Shown here in pieces: positions 27,922 through 36,374 of a stretch of 64,000 nucleotides of DNA. How positions within the stretch are numbered: position 1 is the first letter of the stretch; each line of letters opens with the position of its first letter. The stretch is from NCBI GenBank assembly GCA_963759735.1, contig CAVXAF010000009.1, positions 346,682 through 410,681 of the forward strand, written 5' to 3'. The stretch comes from Hyphomicrobium_A sp963759735 (lineage in GTDB: Bacteria > Pseudomonadota > Alphaproteobacteria > Rhizobiales > Hyphomicrobiaceae). The notes beneath the pieces were generated by a model. The model saw only the letters and a list, made by a program, of their open reading frames with translations. It was not told where the DNA came from and did no database searches. Both the position numbers and the translations under genes were made by a program.

Positions 27922-28483
27922 CTAACTCCAGCGAGCCGCCTCTTTCGCGTCCGGAAGACGGCCGTCCGGCGTCATTACATCGACCGTGCTGGGCAGCATT
28001 TTCCTCAGTTCAGCCAGGAGGCGTTCGCGCGGGATACCAGTACGCTCGGCGACCGCGTCAAGCGTGTCGGCGCCTATCGCCCTCTCTAAATCGTCCGGTG
28101 CTACGGACTGATTGGGGCCCGTGCCGACCCATGAGTTCAGCTGCTTGGCCCTGTCCGGCCTGCTGAAACTTCTTGATAAGTTCGCTGAGCCCGCCGCTCA
28201 AGATGCCGCCGGCACCGCCTCCCGCAATTACCTTTTGCAGGCTCGTCAACCAGTCGGATCCGCCGGCCACCTGACCCGCGTCGGGCGATCCCCTGCCGAG
28301 GGGGGGTTGAGGACGGCCAGCAGAGCCTTCCGTATCGAGTATGCCGCTCCCTTTGAGCGCCTTGTACGCGAGAAAGGCGAGAAGTCCCAGGGTAAGCGGG
28401 GACGTACCCCCGGCCGAACTGGTCGAATTCCCCCCACCACCCGGACCGTTTTTCATGCCGTTCAGAACATCCGACAATCCCAT
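27922..28483 (-). CDS. YidB/DUF937-family protein (one frame shift)
   Basis: The protein starts MGLSDVLNGMKNGPGGGGN and contains LTLGLLAFLAYKALKG and LQKVIAGGGAGGILSGGLSE. After a shift near 28148 (GGC[C]AAG) the YidB C-terminus follows: NSWVGTGPNQSVAPDDLERA, then TGIPRERLLAELRKMLPSTV and the final TPDGRLP segment. Joined, it is about 187 residues with the glycine-rich N-terminus and the helix-turn NxWxGtGxNqxi motif of the family. Function unknown; it lies directly upstream of the GlsB-type gene. Confidence 0.75.
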
Positions 28484-28774
28484 AGCCAACACTCCCGCGA
28501 TGTTGAGCGTAAGTAACTGCGTCCGACAAGATAAGTTCAAACCTAGTCGCTGCCGCTTACTTAATGAGGCCTGCAGGTCGGGGGCGCGCGTTAGACATTG
28601 TCCTTATACAGCAAACGCCGACGATCCATCAAACCTGGACGTACCGGAAAATGCCGTCCTGCCTTCGCCGCCGGCTCGCTGCCAAGGTTGACAGTGAGTT
28701 CGCGACAAAGCGATCGCTGAGAAATCTCAGGCACCCCTTCGGCCTAACGGGCGCGAGTGCCGGCGACTACGCAC

Positions 28775-29449
28775 TTACGCCGAGATGCGCGGGTTGCCGC
28801 CACCGCTGCCGCCCGCCCTGAACAGGAATGTCATCAGGAACCCGGCGACGAAGCCGCCCACATGCGCCATGTAGGCGATGCCGCCGACATCCTTGGTCGT
28901 CTCGTCGGTATAGGCGATGGAGCCGACGCCGCTGAACATCTGCAGGGCGATCCACAGGCCGAGAACGACAAGCGCCGGCATTGCCACCATCTGGTTGCCG
29001 ACCAGCACTTTGACCTTCGCCTGCGGGAACATCAGCAGATAGGCACCGAGCACGCCGGCAATGGCGCCGGAGGCGCCGACATTTGGGATCATCGAAGTGC
29101 TGCTCACGTAGTACTGGGCGAACGTCGCGGCGATGCCGGCCAGCAAATAGAACAGCAGGAACTTCAAGTGCCCGAAGCGGTCCTCGACGTTGTCGCCGAA
29201 GATCCACAGGTAGAGCATGTTGCCGCCCAGGTGCATCCAGCCGCCGTGCATGAACATTGCGGTGAACACAGTGGCCATATTGGCGAGAGGGGCATCGGTG
29301 AAGCGCCCAGGAACGAACGCCCACTCCTGGATGAAGGCGTCGCCGTTCTGCAATTCGAGCAGGAAGACGAGGACATTGATGATAATGAGGATGTAGGTGA
29401 CGTACGGCGTAGAGCGCCGCTGGGAATTGTCGTCGCCGAGCGGAAACAT
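28775..29449 (-). CDS. Rhomboid family intramembrane serine protease
   Basis: 224 residues with six to seven membrane segments. The family motifs are complete: MFMHGGWMHLGGNMLYLWIF (HxxxxHxxxN), the catalytic serine in NVGASGAIAGVLGAY (GxSG) and the catalytic histidine in YMAHVGGFVAGF. It cleaves membrane-spanning substrates in the inner membrane. The start MFPLGDDNSQRR is preceded by GAGAGATG-like sequence. A glycine-rich C-terminus follows the last helix. It appears monocistronic. Confidence 0.9.
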   Translation of the reverse strand: MFPLGDDNSQRRSTPYVTYILIIINVLVFLLELQNGDAFIQEWAFVPGRFTDAPLANMATVFTAMFMHGGWMHLGGNMLYLWIFGDNVEDRFGHLKFLLFYLLAGIAATFAQYYVSSTSMIPNVGASGAIAGVLGAYLLMFPQAKVKVLVGNQMVAMPALVVLGLWIALQMFSGVGSIAYTDETTKDVGGIAYMAHVGGFVAGFLMTFLFRAGGSGGGNPRISA

Positions 29450-29749
29450 CTCTCAGTCCTCCCACCTGTCGTCAAAAACTTGTCGGCAATAGGCACGGCG
29501 ATGTCAAACTTGCGTGCAGCGTGATGAAGATCGCCTCGGCGAGGAACATGGCTTTCGTTCTACACCGACATGGGTCACGGAACAGAGTTCCGATAAACTG
29601 CGGCTGCATAGGAGTGCCGTCGCTGTCCACCCCACGGGACGCCCGTCGCGGGGCTTGGGATGCTCGAGTTGGCATGATCTGTCGTCGCGCGAGCCGACTA
29701 GGGACGCGATCAATACTTGCGCCAGCTCGCGAAGGCGCAGCGAACGGCA

Positions 29750-30010
29750 CCATTGTCCGGACGACGCCGCCGGTTCGGCTATCGACGTCTGCATTTCCTC
29801 CTGCAGAGAAGGCTTGGCAATGAACCAGAAGCGGTTTCGGCGGCTATACCCTGACGAAGGCCTGCAAGTTCGTAAGCGTGGCGGCCGCAACGGGCTCTCG
29901 GGCTGCGTGCTCCCTTGGCGCTTGTGTCGCGTCCCGACGAGCGCTAATCGCGATTTCGTCTCCGACAGTTGACGGACGGTCGTCGGTTCCGCCGGCCGGA
30001 TCAGACGTGC
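29750..30010 (+). mobile_element. IS3-family transposase (OrfB) remnant
   Basis: Pieces of the IS3 OrfB integrase are visible across shifts: RRRFGYRRLHFLLQR near 29763-29808, then MNQKRFRRLYPDEGLQVRKRG from 29821, then RDFVSDS followed by TDGRRFR-like codons near 29945-29985. These match the region just before the first catalytic aspartate (SxDFVsD). The rest of the catalytic core, OrfA and terminal repeats are absent, so this is a short decayed fragment. Confidence 0.6.
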
Positions 30011-30319
30011 CTTAAATTTTCTTTATAGCGTCAGCGGGCTGGCACGCCAGTGAGGAAGCCAACAATCACTGGCACCGTCAGCGGCAGGCATCCCACCTTC
30101 AGCGTCTCCCGTTCGAGCCGGCTATGGAAGTAACCCTGGGCGCATCGTTTCTCCTGAAGCACAATTCTACCGCAACGGGCGCTCTCCGTCGTTCATCAGT
30201 CGATGGGGCCTCGGGCGGGATCCATGTTGTCACTTTGTTCTCCAACGGAACGCATATGCAAGGTAATCCGTTGCATGGCGAGGCGGGATGTTCCCCTAAC
30301 CTTCAGGAGATTTTACACA

Positions 30320-31403
30320 ATGCGAACCATCACAACCCTGGCGGCGATTTTGATGCTCAGCGGCGTCAGCTGTGCTTACGCCCAAGGCGGACCTTCCGGC
30401 GAGGGCGGCGCGTCAGGCGCGTCAGAAAAAGGCTCTTCCGGCGGTCAGGAGCGCGGTCCCGGTTCTGCGAGTGAAGGACCCAAGCTGCGTGACAAGGGGG
30501 GCTCTGCGGCTGGCGAACAATCAGATGGACCGAAGTCGCGCGCGGCTGAGAAGTCTGGGGGAACCAAAAAATGACTCCAAAGACGCGCAGTCTGCCGGAG
30601 AGAAGTCCACCGCCGGGTCGACCAAGAACAGCGAGGGCGGCTCTCGCCGGATGAGCGATGACAAGAAGTCCGGCTCAACCGAAAAGTCCGCGAAGAGCAA
30701 AGATGACTCCGGCCCGTCGCGTACAACCGCGGGCGACAGTAGTGACAAGGGTGAAAAGAGCACCGCGACGAGCCCGCCTTCAGGCACCCCGGCGAAGGAT
30801 TCGGCGGAAGGCAAAGCCTCATCGGACAGTGCCAGGCAAGTAAACCTTACCGGCGAGAAGCGCACTCGTGTGCAGAGTGCCTTTCATGGCGCCGGCGATT
30901 TGAAGCGCCGTACCGACGTCAACATCAACATTTCCGTCGGCGCCCGCCTTCCGCGGGATTGGGACTACGCACCGGTGCCCGTCACCGTTGTTGAAGTCGT
31001 TCCCGAATACCGCGGTTACTTATTCGTGTATGTCGAAGATGAGTACTTGATCTGCGATCCTGAAACCTATGAGGTTGTTGCCGTTATCCCGGCGGAGCGC
31101 AGCTACGCGGCCGGCTCCAGCTCGAATCGCTCAGGTAAAAGCCAGTGCTCATCACAACTCACGTTGAATACCGAAGACCGCGAGTTGATCCTTCAATCCG
31201 TGCGAACCGGTGGTGATGTGAGCATCCCTGATCTGAGCGTTGGCAACAGGATCCCACGTGACGTTCAGCTTCTGACCTTCCCTGACAGTGTTCTTCGCGA
31301 AGCCAGCGAGCTGAGCTCGTGCAAATACTTCGATGCGGGCGATCAGATTGCGATCGTCGATCCAGACCAGGAAAAGATTGTCTTGATCATCGATAAGGGT
31401 TGA
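30320..31403 (+). CDS. Secreted DUF1236 protein with low-complexity linker (one frame shift)
   Basis: ATG at 30320 with AGGAGA 9 bases upstream starts a signal peptide (MRTITTLAAILMLSGVS, cleavage after YAQ). A long Ser/Lys/Gly-rich linker (about 24-175) follows and then two DUF1236-like segments (VNINISVGARLPRDWDYAPV, EVVPEYRGYLFVYVEDE; and SVGNRIPRDVQLLTF, IAIVDPDQEKIVLI). The frame changes in the G5/A6 tract at 30557-30570; dropping one base joins the halves into about 360 residues. DUF1236 proteins are exported in Hyphomicrobiales; their function is unknown. A strong hairpin follows the stop. Confidence 0.78.
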
Positions 31404-31411
31404 AGACGACA

Positions 31412-31434
31412 AGAGGGCCGTTATACGGCCCTCT
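31412..31434. terminator. Terminator-like hairpin after the DUF1236 gene
   Basis: A perfect 10-bp stem, AGAGGGCCGT with ACGGCCCTCT, around a 3-base loop, 9 bases after the DUF1236 stop. There is only a short pyrimidine run (TCACC) after it, so efficiency is uncertain. Confidence 0.6.
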
Positions 31435-31469
31435 TCACCACCCGAACCTCATGCATGTAAGGGACGTCG

Positions 31470-31961
31470 ATGCTTTCCCGCCTTCTGCACACGCGTTCAC
31501 TCGCGCTTCTGGTTCTGGCCGCCACCGCGCCCTATGCGAACGCAGAGGACGCGACGGGAACTTCCTGGCTGAAGAATTGCAAAAAAGCCGCCCCGGCGAA
31601 CGCTCCCTGCGTTGGCTATATAAAGGCAATGCACGATATGAATGAGATGCTCACCCAGGTCTTTGAGCGCCCGTTATGGTGCGCGCCAAATTACGTCACT
31701 GTGGGCAATCTCCGGCACGTTATCCTATCTGACTTGGGAACAGCGGGATCCTCCCGCCTTGATCAGCCGTTCGCCGGGCTGGCTACGATCGCCTTGAAAA
31801 CCCGCTTCCCGTGCAATGAGCCAATAGCGACCGAAGCCCGGCCCGCTAACGGGTCTTGCGCCGCAAGATTATTGCGCCCCTTGGCTGATGTCGCGGCAAC
31901 CGATTCCACGCTGGCGCATTCAATCAAGAGGCAACAAACTCCGAACCCGTTGGGAGGCTCC
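31470..31961 (+). CDS. Secreted Rap1a/Tai-family protein (stop not visible)
   Basis: ATG at 31470 starts a signal peptide (LLHTRSLALLVLAATAPYANA). The mature domain has WLKNCKK, APCVGYIKAMHDMN, WCAPNYVTVGNLRHVILSDL and ALKTRFPCNEP, the cysteine and FP(C) pattern of Rap1a/Tai-type small exported proteins, some of which are immunity proteins. Similarity ends near residue 120. The frame then continues without a stop into the next gene's ATG at 31962, so either a stop is hidden by a shift (a TAA exists in the next frame near 31849) or the two are fused. Confidence 0.6.
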
Positions 31962-32486
31962 ATGCAAAAGTTTTGTGTTACGTGGCTGGCCCTTGTGGTT
32001 TCGGCACTCGCGGCCAACGGCCAAGGTGTGACAGATCTCGGCTGGACAACGTACAGCAATCTCCGATTTGGCGGGATGCTGCGGTACCCCGCTGAGGTTT
32101 TCACCTCGCGCCGTGCCTCCGACGCGCGAGACGGTGTGCTGTTTGCAACGTCAGACGGCCGCGCCAAGCTTCTGGTTGGCGCGTTCGAGAACACGGAGGG
32201 TCACTCACCGCGTTCCTACCAGGCGTTCATCGGCACGGAGTCCTACGGCGGTTTGCGCGTTGACTACGCGCCCGTGGGGCAGAGCTGGTCGGTGCTGTCT
32301 GGTACGCGCGGCAACATGATGATTTATGAGAAAGCCATGTTTAGCTGCGGCGGGGCCGTGATCAACAGTTTCGCGGTCGTCTATCCAAGCGCAGAGCGAG
32401 AATTTTACGATCCGATCGTTGAGGACATTGAGGACAGTTTCAAACCGGGCACCGTCGCCTGCGACCGACATGCCACGCCTTTCTGA
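31962..32486 (+). CDS. Secreted hypothetical protein
   Basis: ATG at 31962 has GGGAGG 5 bases upstream and begins a second signal peptide (MQKFCVTWLALVVSALAANG), which argues for separate initiation despite the open upstream frame. The mature part of about 155 residues contains YSNLRFGGMLRYPAEVF, SYGGLRVDYAPVGQSW and AMFSCGGAVINSFAVVYP, a beta-rich exported domain of unknown function. Its last 17 bases overlap the next gene. Confidence 0.6.
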   Translation: MQKFCVTWLALVVSALAANGQGVTDLGWTTYSNLRFGGMLRYPAEVFTSRRASDARDGVLFATSDGRAKLLVGAFENTEGHSPRSYQAFIGTESYGGLRVDYAPVGQSWSVLSGTRGNMMIYEKAMFSCGGAVINSFAVVYPSAEREFYDPIVEDIEDSFKPGTVACDRHATPF

Positions 32487-32808
32487 AATCCCCTGGCAAC
32501 CTAAGCGCCCCAAGCGCCGGTGGGTCCCGTGGACCATCGTTGCTGCAGCTGGATTGATGGTACTAGCCGTATTCAGCGGCGGCGTTGTCCCAGAGCCAGA
32601 AGTGCCGTTAGAGCCTGTTCCAGGTGGCGTTCCCAAGGCAGTTTCATCCACGGGGAAGACCGACCTAAACCAACCTAGCGTCCCAGCACCCTCGGCAAGC
32701 CCGTCAACTCGGCAAGAGGCTGCCCCGCGCGCGCGTAATTCAGGGCAACTTGCCGGAGAGCCGTCCACCTACGATGGACTCCGCCGTGAGCTTCTAGACA
32801 AGCGCTAG
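32470..32808 (+). CDS. Single-pass membrane hypothetical protein
   Basis: ATG at 32470 overlaps the upstream gene. The 112-residue product has a basic N-terminus (PWQPKRPKRRWVPWT), one membrane segment (IVAAAGLMVLAVFSGGVV) and a Pro/Ser-rich periplasmic tail. No domain is recognised. The tight overlap suggests co-expression with the secreted protein. Confidence 0.5.
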   Translation: MPRLSEIPWQPKRPKRRWVPWTIVAAAGLMVLAVFSGGVVPEPEVPLEPVPGGVPKAVSSTGKTDLNQPSVPAPSASPSTRQEAAPRARNSGQLAGEPSTYDGLRRELLDKR

Positions 32809-33080
32809 CCGAGGGTGACCATGTCTGCGCCGCTAGTGGCTCCCGCGACCTCCTTAGACGGTGGACGGCGGCTACGGGACGAGAATCGCTGAAGGACATC
32901 CGCGGCGATCTCGGCTCAACTGCGTTGCCGGTAGAACAGTAGAAATGCAGAGCGGGGCGCGTCCTGACTCCAAGTGGGCGTTGCCCGGCAAGTTGACTGG
33001 ATGCGTCAGAAAACGCTCACGCGCGATACGAGCCAGACGTTGCCATCCAGCTCCTGTTCCCCAAGTGTCACGGAGGAATT

Positions 33081-33330
33081 GTGGGTGTGAGTATCGATCA
33101 GGTCACCGGCATGCGCCGTAAACGTAACGCTGCTGAGCGAAAGCTGTGGGACCACCTCGTCGCCGCATGGACCAATTTCGCTAAACCGGGAATCCCAACG
33201 TGGCGGAACCTACCCTTGGGCGCGCTCGTCCAGCAGCACGGCGGTGTTCTACAGCCAGAGCCTTCCGACCAGACAGTGGTGAGCCAGGCCAGTTCGAGGC
33301 CGACTACAAGTGTGACCATTGATATTCATT
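33081..33330 (+). pseudogene. Carboxylesterase (type B) C-terminal remnant
   Basis: The frame from about 33117 reads RNAAERKLWDHLVAAWTNFA, the typical tail helix of type-B carboxylesterases (LWDxxVxAWTNFAkxGdPN). Near 33295-33319, in another frame, FEADYKCD follows, the usual C-terminal end of the same family. The catalytic part is missing and the frame is broken, so it is a relic. Confidence 0.5.
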
Positions 33331-33704
33331 GCTAGGATATCATCGCTAGGATACTGAGACACGGCACCCTAGAGAGTGCCCTGATCGAGCCATCGGGCGG
33401 GGCACGTTCAGGCCTTCTTCGCTGGGTGACCGATGCCTTCCTCATCGCAGCAGGCAACCACCAGTTTGCTCGTCGTGTGTTGGACGCCGACGACTGGACA
33501 CCCCTGTGTCCACTAATCCGAATTGGCGACGACCCGATGGACTGATTTTCGGTCCTGCCTAATTACGCAGCTCGCCCGACGGACGCGCGCCGCGCTCCAT
33601 GTCCGCTTGCCCAATGAGCCGACCAGCTGGAAATGTCCTTTAAGCATTTGCTTGGATGGCCGCGGTAAGGATCGATGTCGAGCACCGCGAGCCACGCGGG
33701 AATT
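33331..33704. other. Intergenic region
   Basis: A 64-codon stop-free stretch on the plus strand ends at 33544 (GARSGLLRWVTDAFLIAAG, RRVLDADDWTPLCPLIR) but has no usable start codon. It could be the tail of a lost gene. No other feature seen. Confidence 0.25.
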
Positions 33705-33920
33705 TCAGAGGACGCCCAGAGCTATGAGTTTGAGGCGCTTGGGATCGCGTTCGCCGTCTCGCGCGGCAGCTGTCATCCGGCGGACCAGCTGTTGGCGCAT
33801 GGCCTCAGCATCAATGGGCTCGACGGCCAGCATGGCCATCAACTCCTTCCACGCCTCGTCGAAGGCCCGCGTCATTAACGAGCGCGTTTCGACATCAAAG
33901 GCTTCGTCGGAAAAGGACAT
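33705..33920 (-). CDS. Small hypothetical protein
   Basis: Start ATG 33920 (MSFSDEAFDVETRSLMTRAF). The 71-residue helical protein ends AARDGERDPKRLKLIALGVL. The arrangement 'AFDEAW..L......DAEAMRQQLVRRM...GERDPKRLK' matches a widespread small family in Hyphomicrobiales of unknown function. The longer frame to 33938 adds an unlikely basic leader. Confidence 0.55.
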   Translation of the reverse strand: MSFSDEAFDVETRSLMTRAFDEAWKELMAMLAVEPIDAEAMRQQLVRRMTAAARDGERDPKRLKLIALGVL

Positions 33921-34297
33921 GCGCCGGCTCCGCAGCATTCAGCTAAAGACGGCGCATTTAGACAGCTTTTCATGTTTGCCTAATCTGGCCGCTACTGACG
34001 GTTAATCTCCGTACTTCGAACCAGGGGATGGAAGGGGCCCCTCGGGGGTGACCTGAAGGGCGCCGCCTCACCAGACCTTCTAGCGAATTGGCGGCTGATC
34101 GACTGGATTTCGCACGGGGCCGCTGAAAAACCCGCCTCGCCATCTTGGCGATTTTCGCTACTTGGGAAGTAATACTGGGCTTGAGTTCATTTGATCATTT
34201 AACAACACCGCAAATTCTGGTTGCACCTCCATCGTCCTCACATATGTTAAGAAGACTTTACGACAGGCCGTTGGATTCAATTCCATTTGTGGATTTC
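33921..34297. other. Intergenic region upstream of the response regulator
   Basis: No coding signal. The last 130 bases (34170-34297) are markedly AT-richer than their surroundings, as expected for a promoter region of the gene at 34298; specific -35/-10 boxes are not clear. Confidence 0.3.
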
Positions 34298-34968
34298 ATG
34301 AACAACATATCTCTCGTACTGATCGACGACCAGCCTCTGTTCGACCGAAGCCTTCGAGCGCTGTGCGAACGCGTTCCAAATCTGCAGCTGGTCGCCACTG
34401 CGACTTGGCCGCTTCCGACTTACATTCTGTCGTAGCAGAACATCAACCGGATATTGTGTTTGTCGACGTAGCCATGCCGGGTATTGCACCACACGACATC
34501 GCCGCGCTTGCGAACCACTCCCCAGGGGTTAAGATCGTTGCGTTGACGGCCGCGCGCAGCATTGCCCTTGCAATTCAGACGTTGGATGCAGGCGCGTTCG
34601 GATATGTCCTGAAGCAAAGCTCGGCCGAAGAGTTGACGCTAGCTATTCAGGCCCTCGGGCGCGGCGAGCGGTTCATTACCCATGGCTTTTCAAGCAAGCT
34701 GGTGAGCGCGCTACAGGACGAAGCCGTGCGCAAGAAGGCTGCCCTCGCCATTAAACTGAGTATTCGCGAAAGCCAGATCGCACGATTTCTGATGGCCGGC
34801 AAAACGAATAAGGAGATCGCTCACTGTCTCCGGATTTCGGAAAGGACGGTCAAACACTACATGACCCAAATGATGCAGAAACTTAACGTGCGCAATCGTG
34901 CGGAAGTGGCGATCGCGGCCCGGGCCCTTGCCAACGGCGGCGACACAGCTCCCGACAGCGTCCACTAG
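34298..34968 (+). CDS. NarL/FixJ-family response regulator (one frame shift)
   Basis: ATG at 34298 begins MNNISLVLIDDQPLFDRSLR (receiver acidic pair DD). After a shift near 34400 the frame continues DIVFVDVAMPG with the phospho-acceptor Asp, VALTAARS and GAFGYVLKQSS. The LuxR helix-turn-helix follows (LSIRESQIARFLMAGKTNKE, ERTVKHYMTQMMQKLNVRNR). Joined length is about 223 residues. No sensor kinase is nearby. It converges on the hlyD gene (12 bases apart), at the end of the type I secretion operon, so it is a candidate regulator of that operon; this is inference. Confidence 0.82.
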
Positions 34969-34980
34969 CGCGCCTGAAGC

Positions 34981-36330
34981 TCACTCCTCGCGAAACGCGC
35001 GGCCGAACGAGTCTGTGAGCGGCTTGATGAGGTAGGACATCGCGGTGCGCTGTTCGGTCGTGATGAATACGTCGACCATCATTCCAGGCTTCAGCTTGCG
35101 GCCACCCAGCTTCTCCAAGCTATCCGTGATCTCAAGTTCGGCAGTATAATAGTTTTGATTGGTCGCAGGATCGCGCGAGGTCGCCGGTGACACATACGAC
35201 ACGCGGGCATGAATTTCCGGCGTGATGCTGCGGTTGAAGGTGGAAAACTTCAAGCGGGCAGGCTGCCCGACGGTAACTTGGTCGATGTCCGCCGGCGAAA
35301 TTCTCGCCTCGATTTTTAAAGTGGCGCCCTCTGGCACCAGGGTCGCAAGGTGCTCGGCCGGGGTGATAACGCCTCCCAGGGTGTGCACGGACAGCTCGTT
35401 GACCGTCCCGTTGATCGGCGCGCGAATATCGGTGCGCGACAGACGATCGTCGATGGCGACACGCCGCTCACTGGCTTCGGATAGCTTTGCATCGACCTCG
35501 CTGAGCTCGCGCTGCGCTTCTGTGCGGGCATTTTGCTCGATCGCGATGATCTGCACCCGGATCTCGCTCGTACGCGCCTTGGCGCGCGCGATCGATGCTT
35601 CGATGCCACCCCGCTCGCCAATCATCCTTGCCAGCTCTCGCTCCGTCGAATAGATGCGTGTGCTTTCGATCAGTCCTTTGCTGAATAGCGGCTTCAGCTT
35701 GGCAAGCTCCGCTTCGATCAGAACGAGCTCGCTCACCTTTCCCTTGAGTTGTGCTTCGAGTCCTCTGAGCTCCTCGCCCAGCTGCGTAATTTGAAACTCT
35801 AGCTGTTCCGTCTGGCTACGCCTGTTGGTGCGGTTGCCGTGGAACAGTCGCGTTTCGCCGTTGATGAGAGCTTCCAGAATGGGTCCCGCATCGGCAAACT
35901 CCTGCGGAAACGGGATATGCTCAAGAGTATCGCGTTCCGCCAGCAGCCGTGCACGCCGAGCAGTCAATTCGGAGACCTGCGATCGCACGATCGAAAGCTC
36001 GGCCCGTGTTTGCACATCCTCCAGCGCGATGAGCACCTGGCCCTTACGGACGATATCGCCCTCACGGATGCTGATCGCTTTCACGATGCCGCCATCCCGA
36101 TGCTGGATAGCCTTCAGATTGCGGTCGACCTTGACAGATCCGTTGGCCACAACGGCGCCGTCGAGATGCGCCGTGGCTGCCCATCCGCCACAGCCGATAA
36201 GGAGCGCCGCTGCAAGGACGGCGCCGGCGATCATGCGAGATCGCATTCCGAACGCGTTCGGGGAATCATTGAGCGGCGCCTTTGCGGTGCTGGGGGCCGG
36301 CTGACGTGCATTCGGTTGTCTCGCGGACAT
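34981..36330 (-). CDS. HlyD-family type I secretion membrane-fusion protein
   Basis: 449 residues: a cytoplasmic N-terminus, one membrane segment (about 33-53; MIAGAVLAAALLIGCGGWAA), a biotinyl-lipoyl-like half (GGIVKAISIREGDIVRKGQV), a long coiled coil (about 110-290) and a second lipoyl half (DIRAPINGTVNELSVHTLGG). The C-terminal beta-barrel contains LKPGMMVDVFI. It bridges the ABC exporter to an outer-membrane channel. Last gene of the operon; no TolC-type channel is encoded in the window. Confidence 0.92.
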   Translation of the reverse strand: MSARQPNARQPAPSTAKAPLNDSPNAFGMRSRMIAGAVLAAALLIGCGGWAATAHLDGAVVANGSVKVDRNLKAIQHRDGGIVKAISIREGDIVRKGQVLIALEDVQTRAELSIVRSQVSELTARRARLLAERDTLEHIPFPQEFADAGPILEALINGETRLFHGNRTNRRSQTEQLEFQITQLGEELRGLEAQLKGKVSELVLIEAELAKLKPLFSKGLIESTRIYSTERELARMIGERGGIEASIARAKARTSEIRVQIIAIEQNARTEAQRELSEVDAKLSEASERRVAIDDRLSRTDIRAPINGTVNELSVHTLGGVITPAEHLATLVPEGATLKIEARISPADIDQVTVGQPARLKFSTFNRSITPEIHARVSYVSPATSRDPATNQNYYTAELEITDSLEKLGGRKLKPGMMVDVFITTEQRTAMSYLIKPLTDSFGRAFREE

Positions 36331-36374
36331 GAGATTTTCTATCCTTGGGTCGCTAGGTTCAGTCTTGCCGCGGC

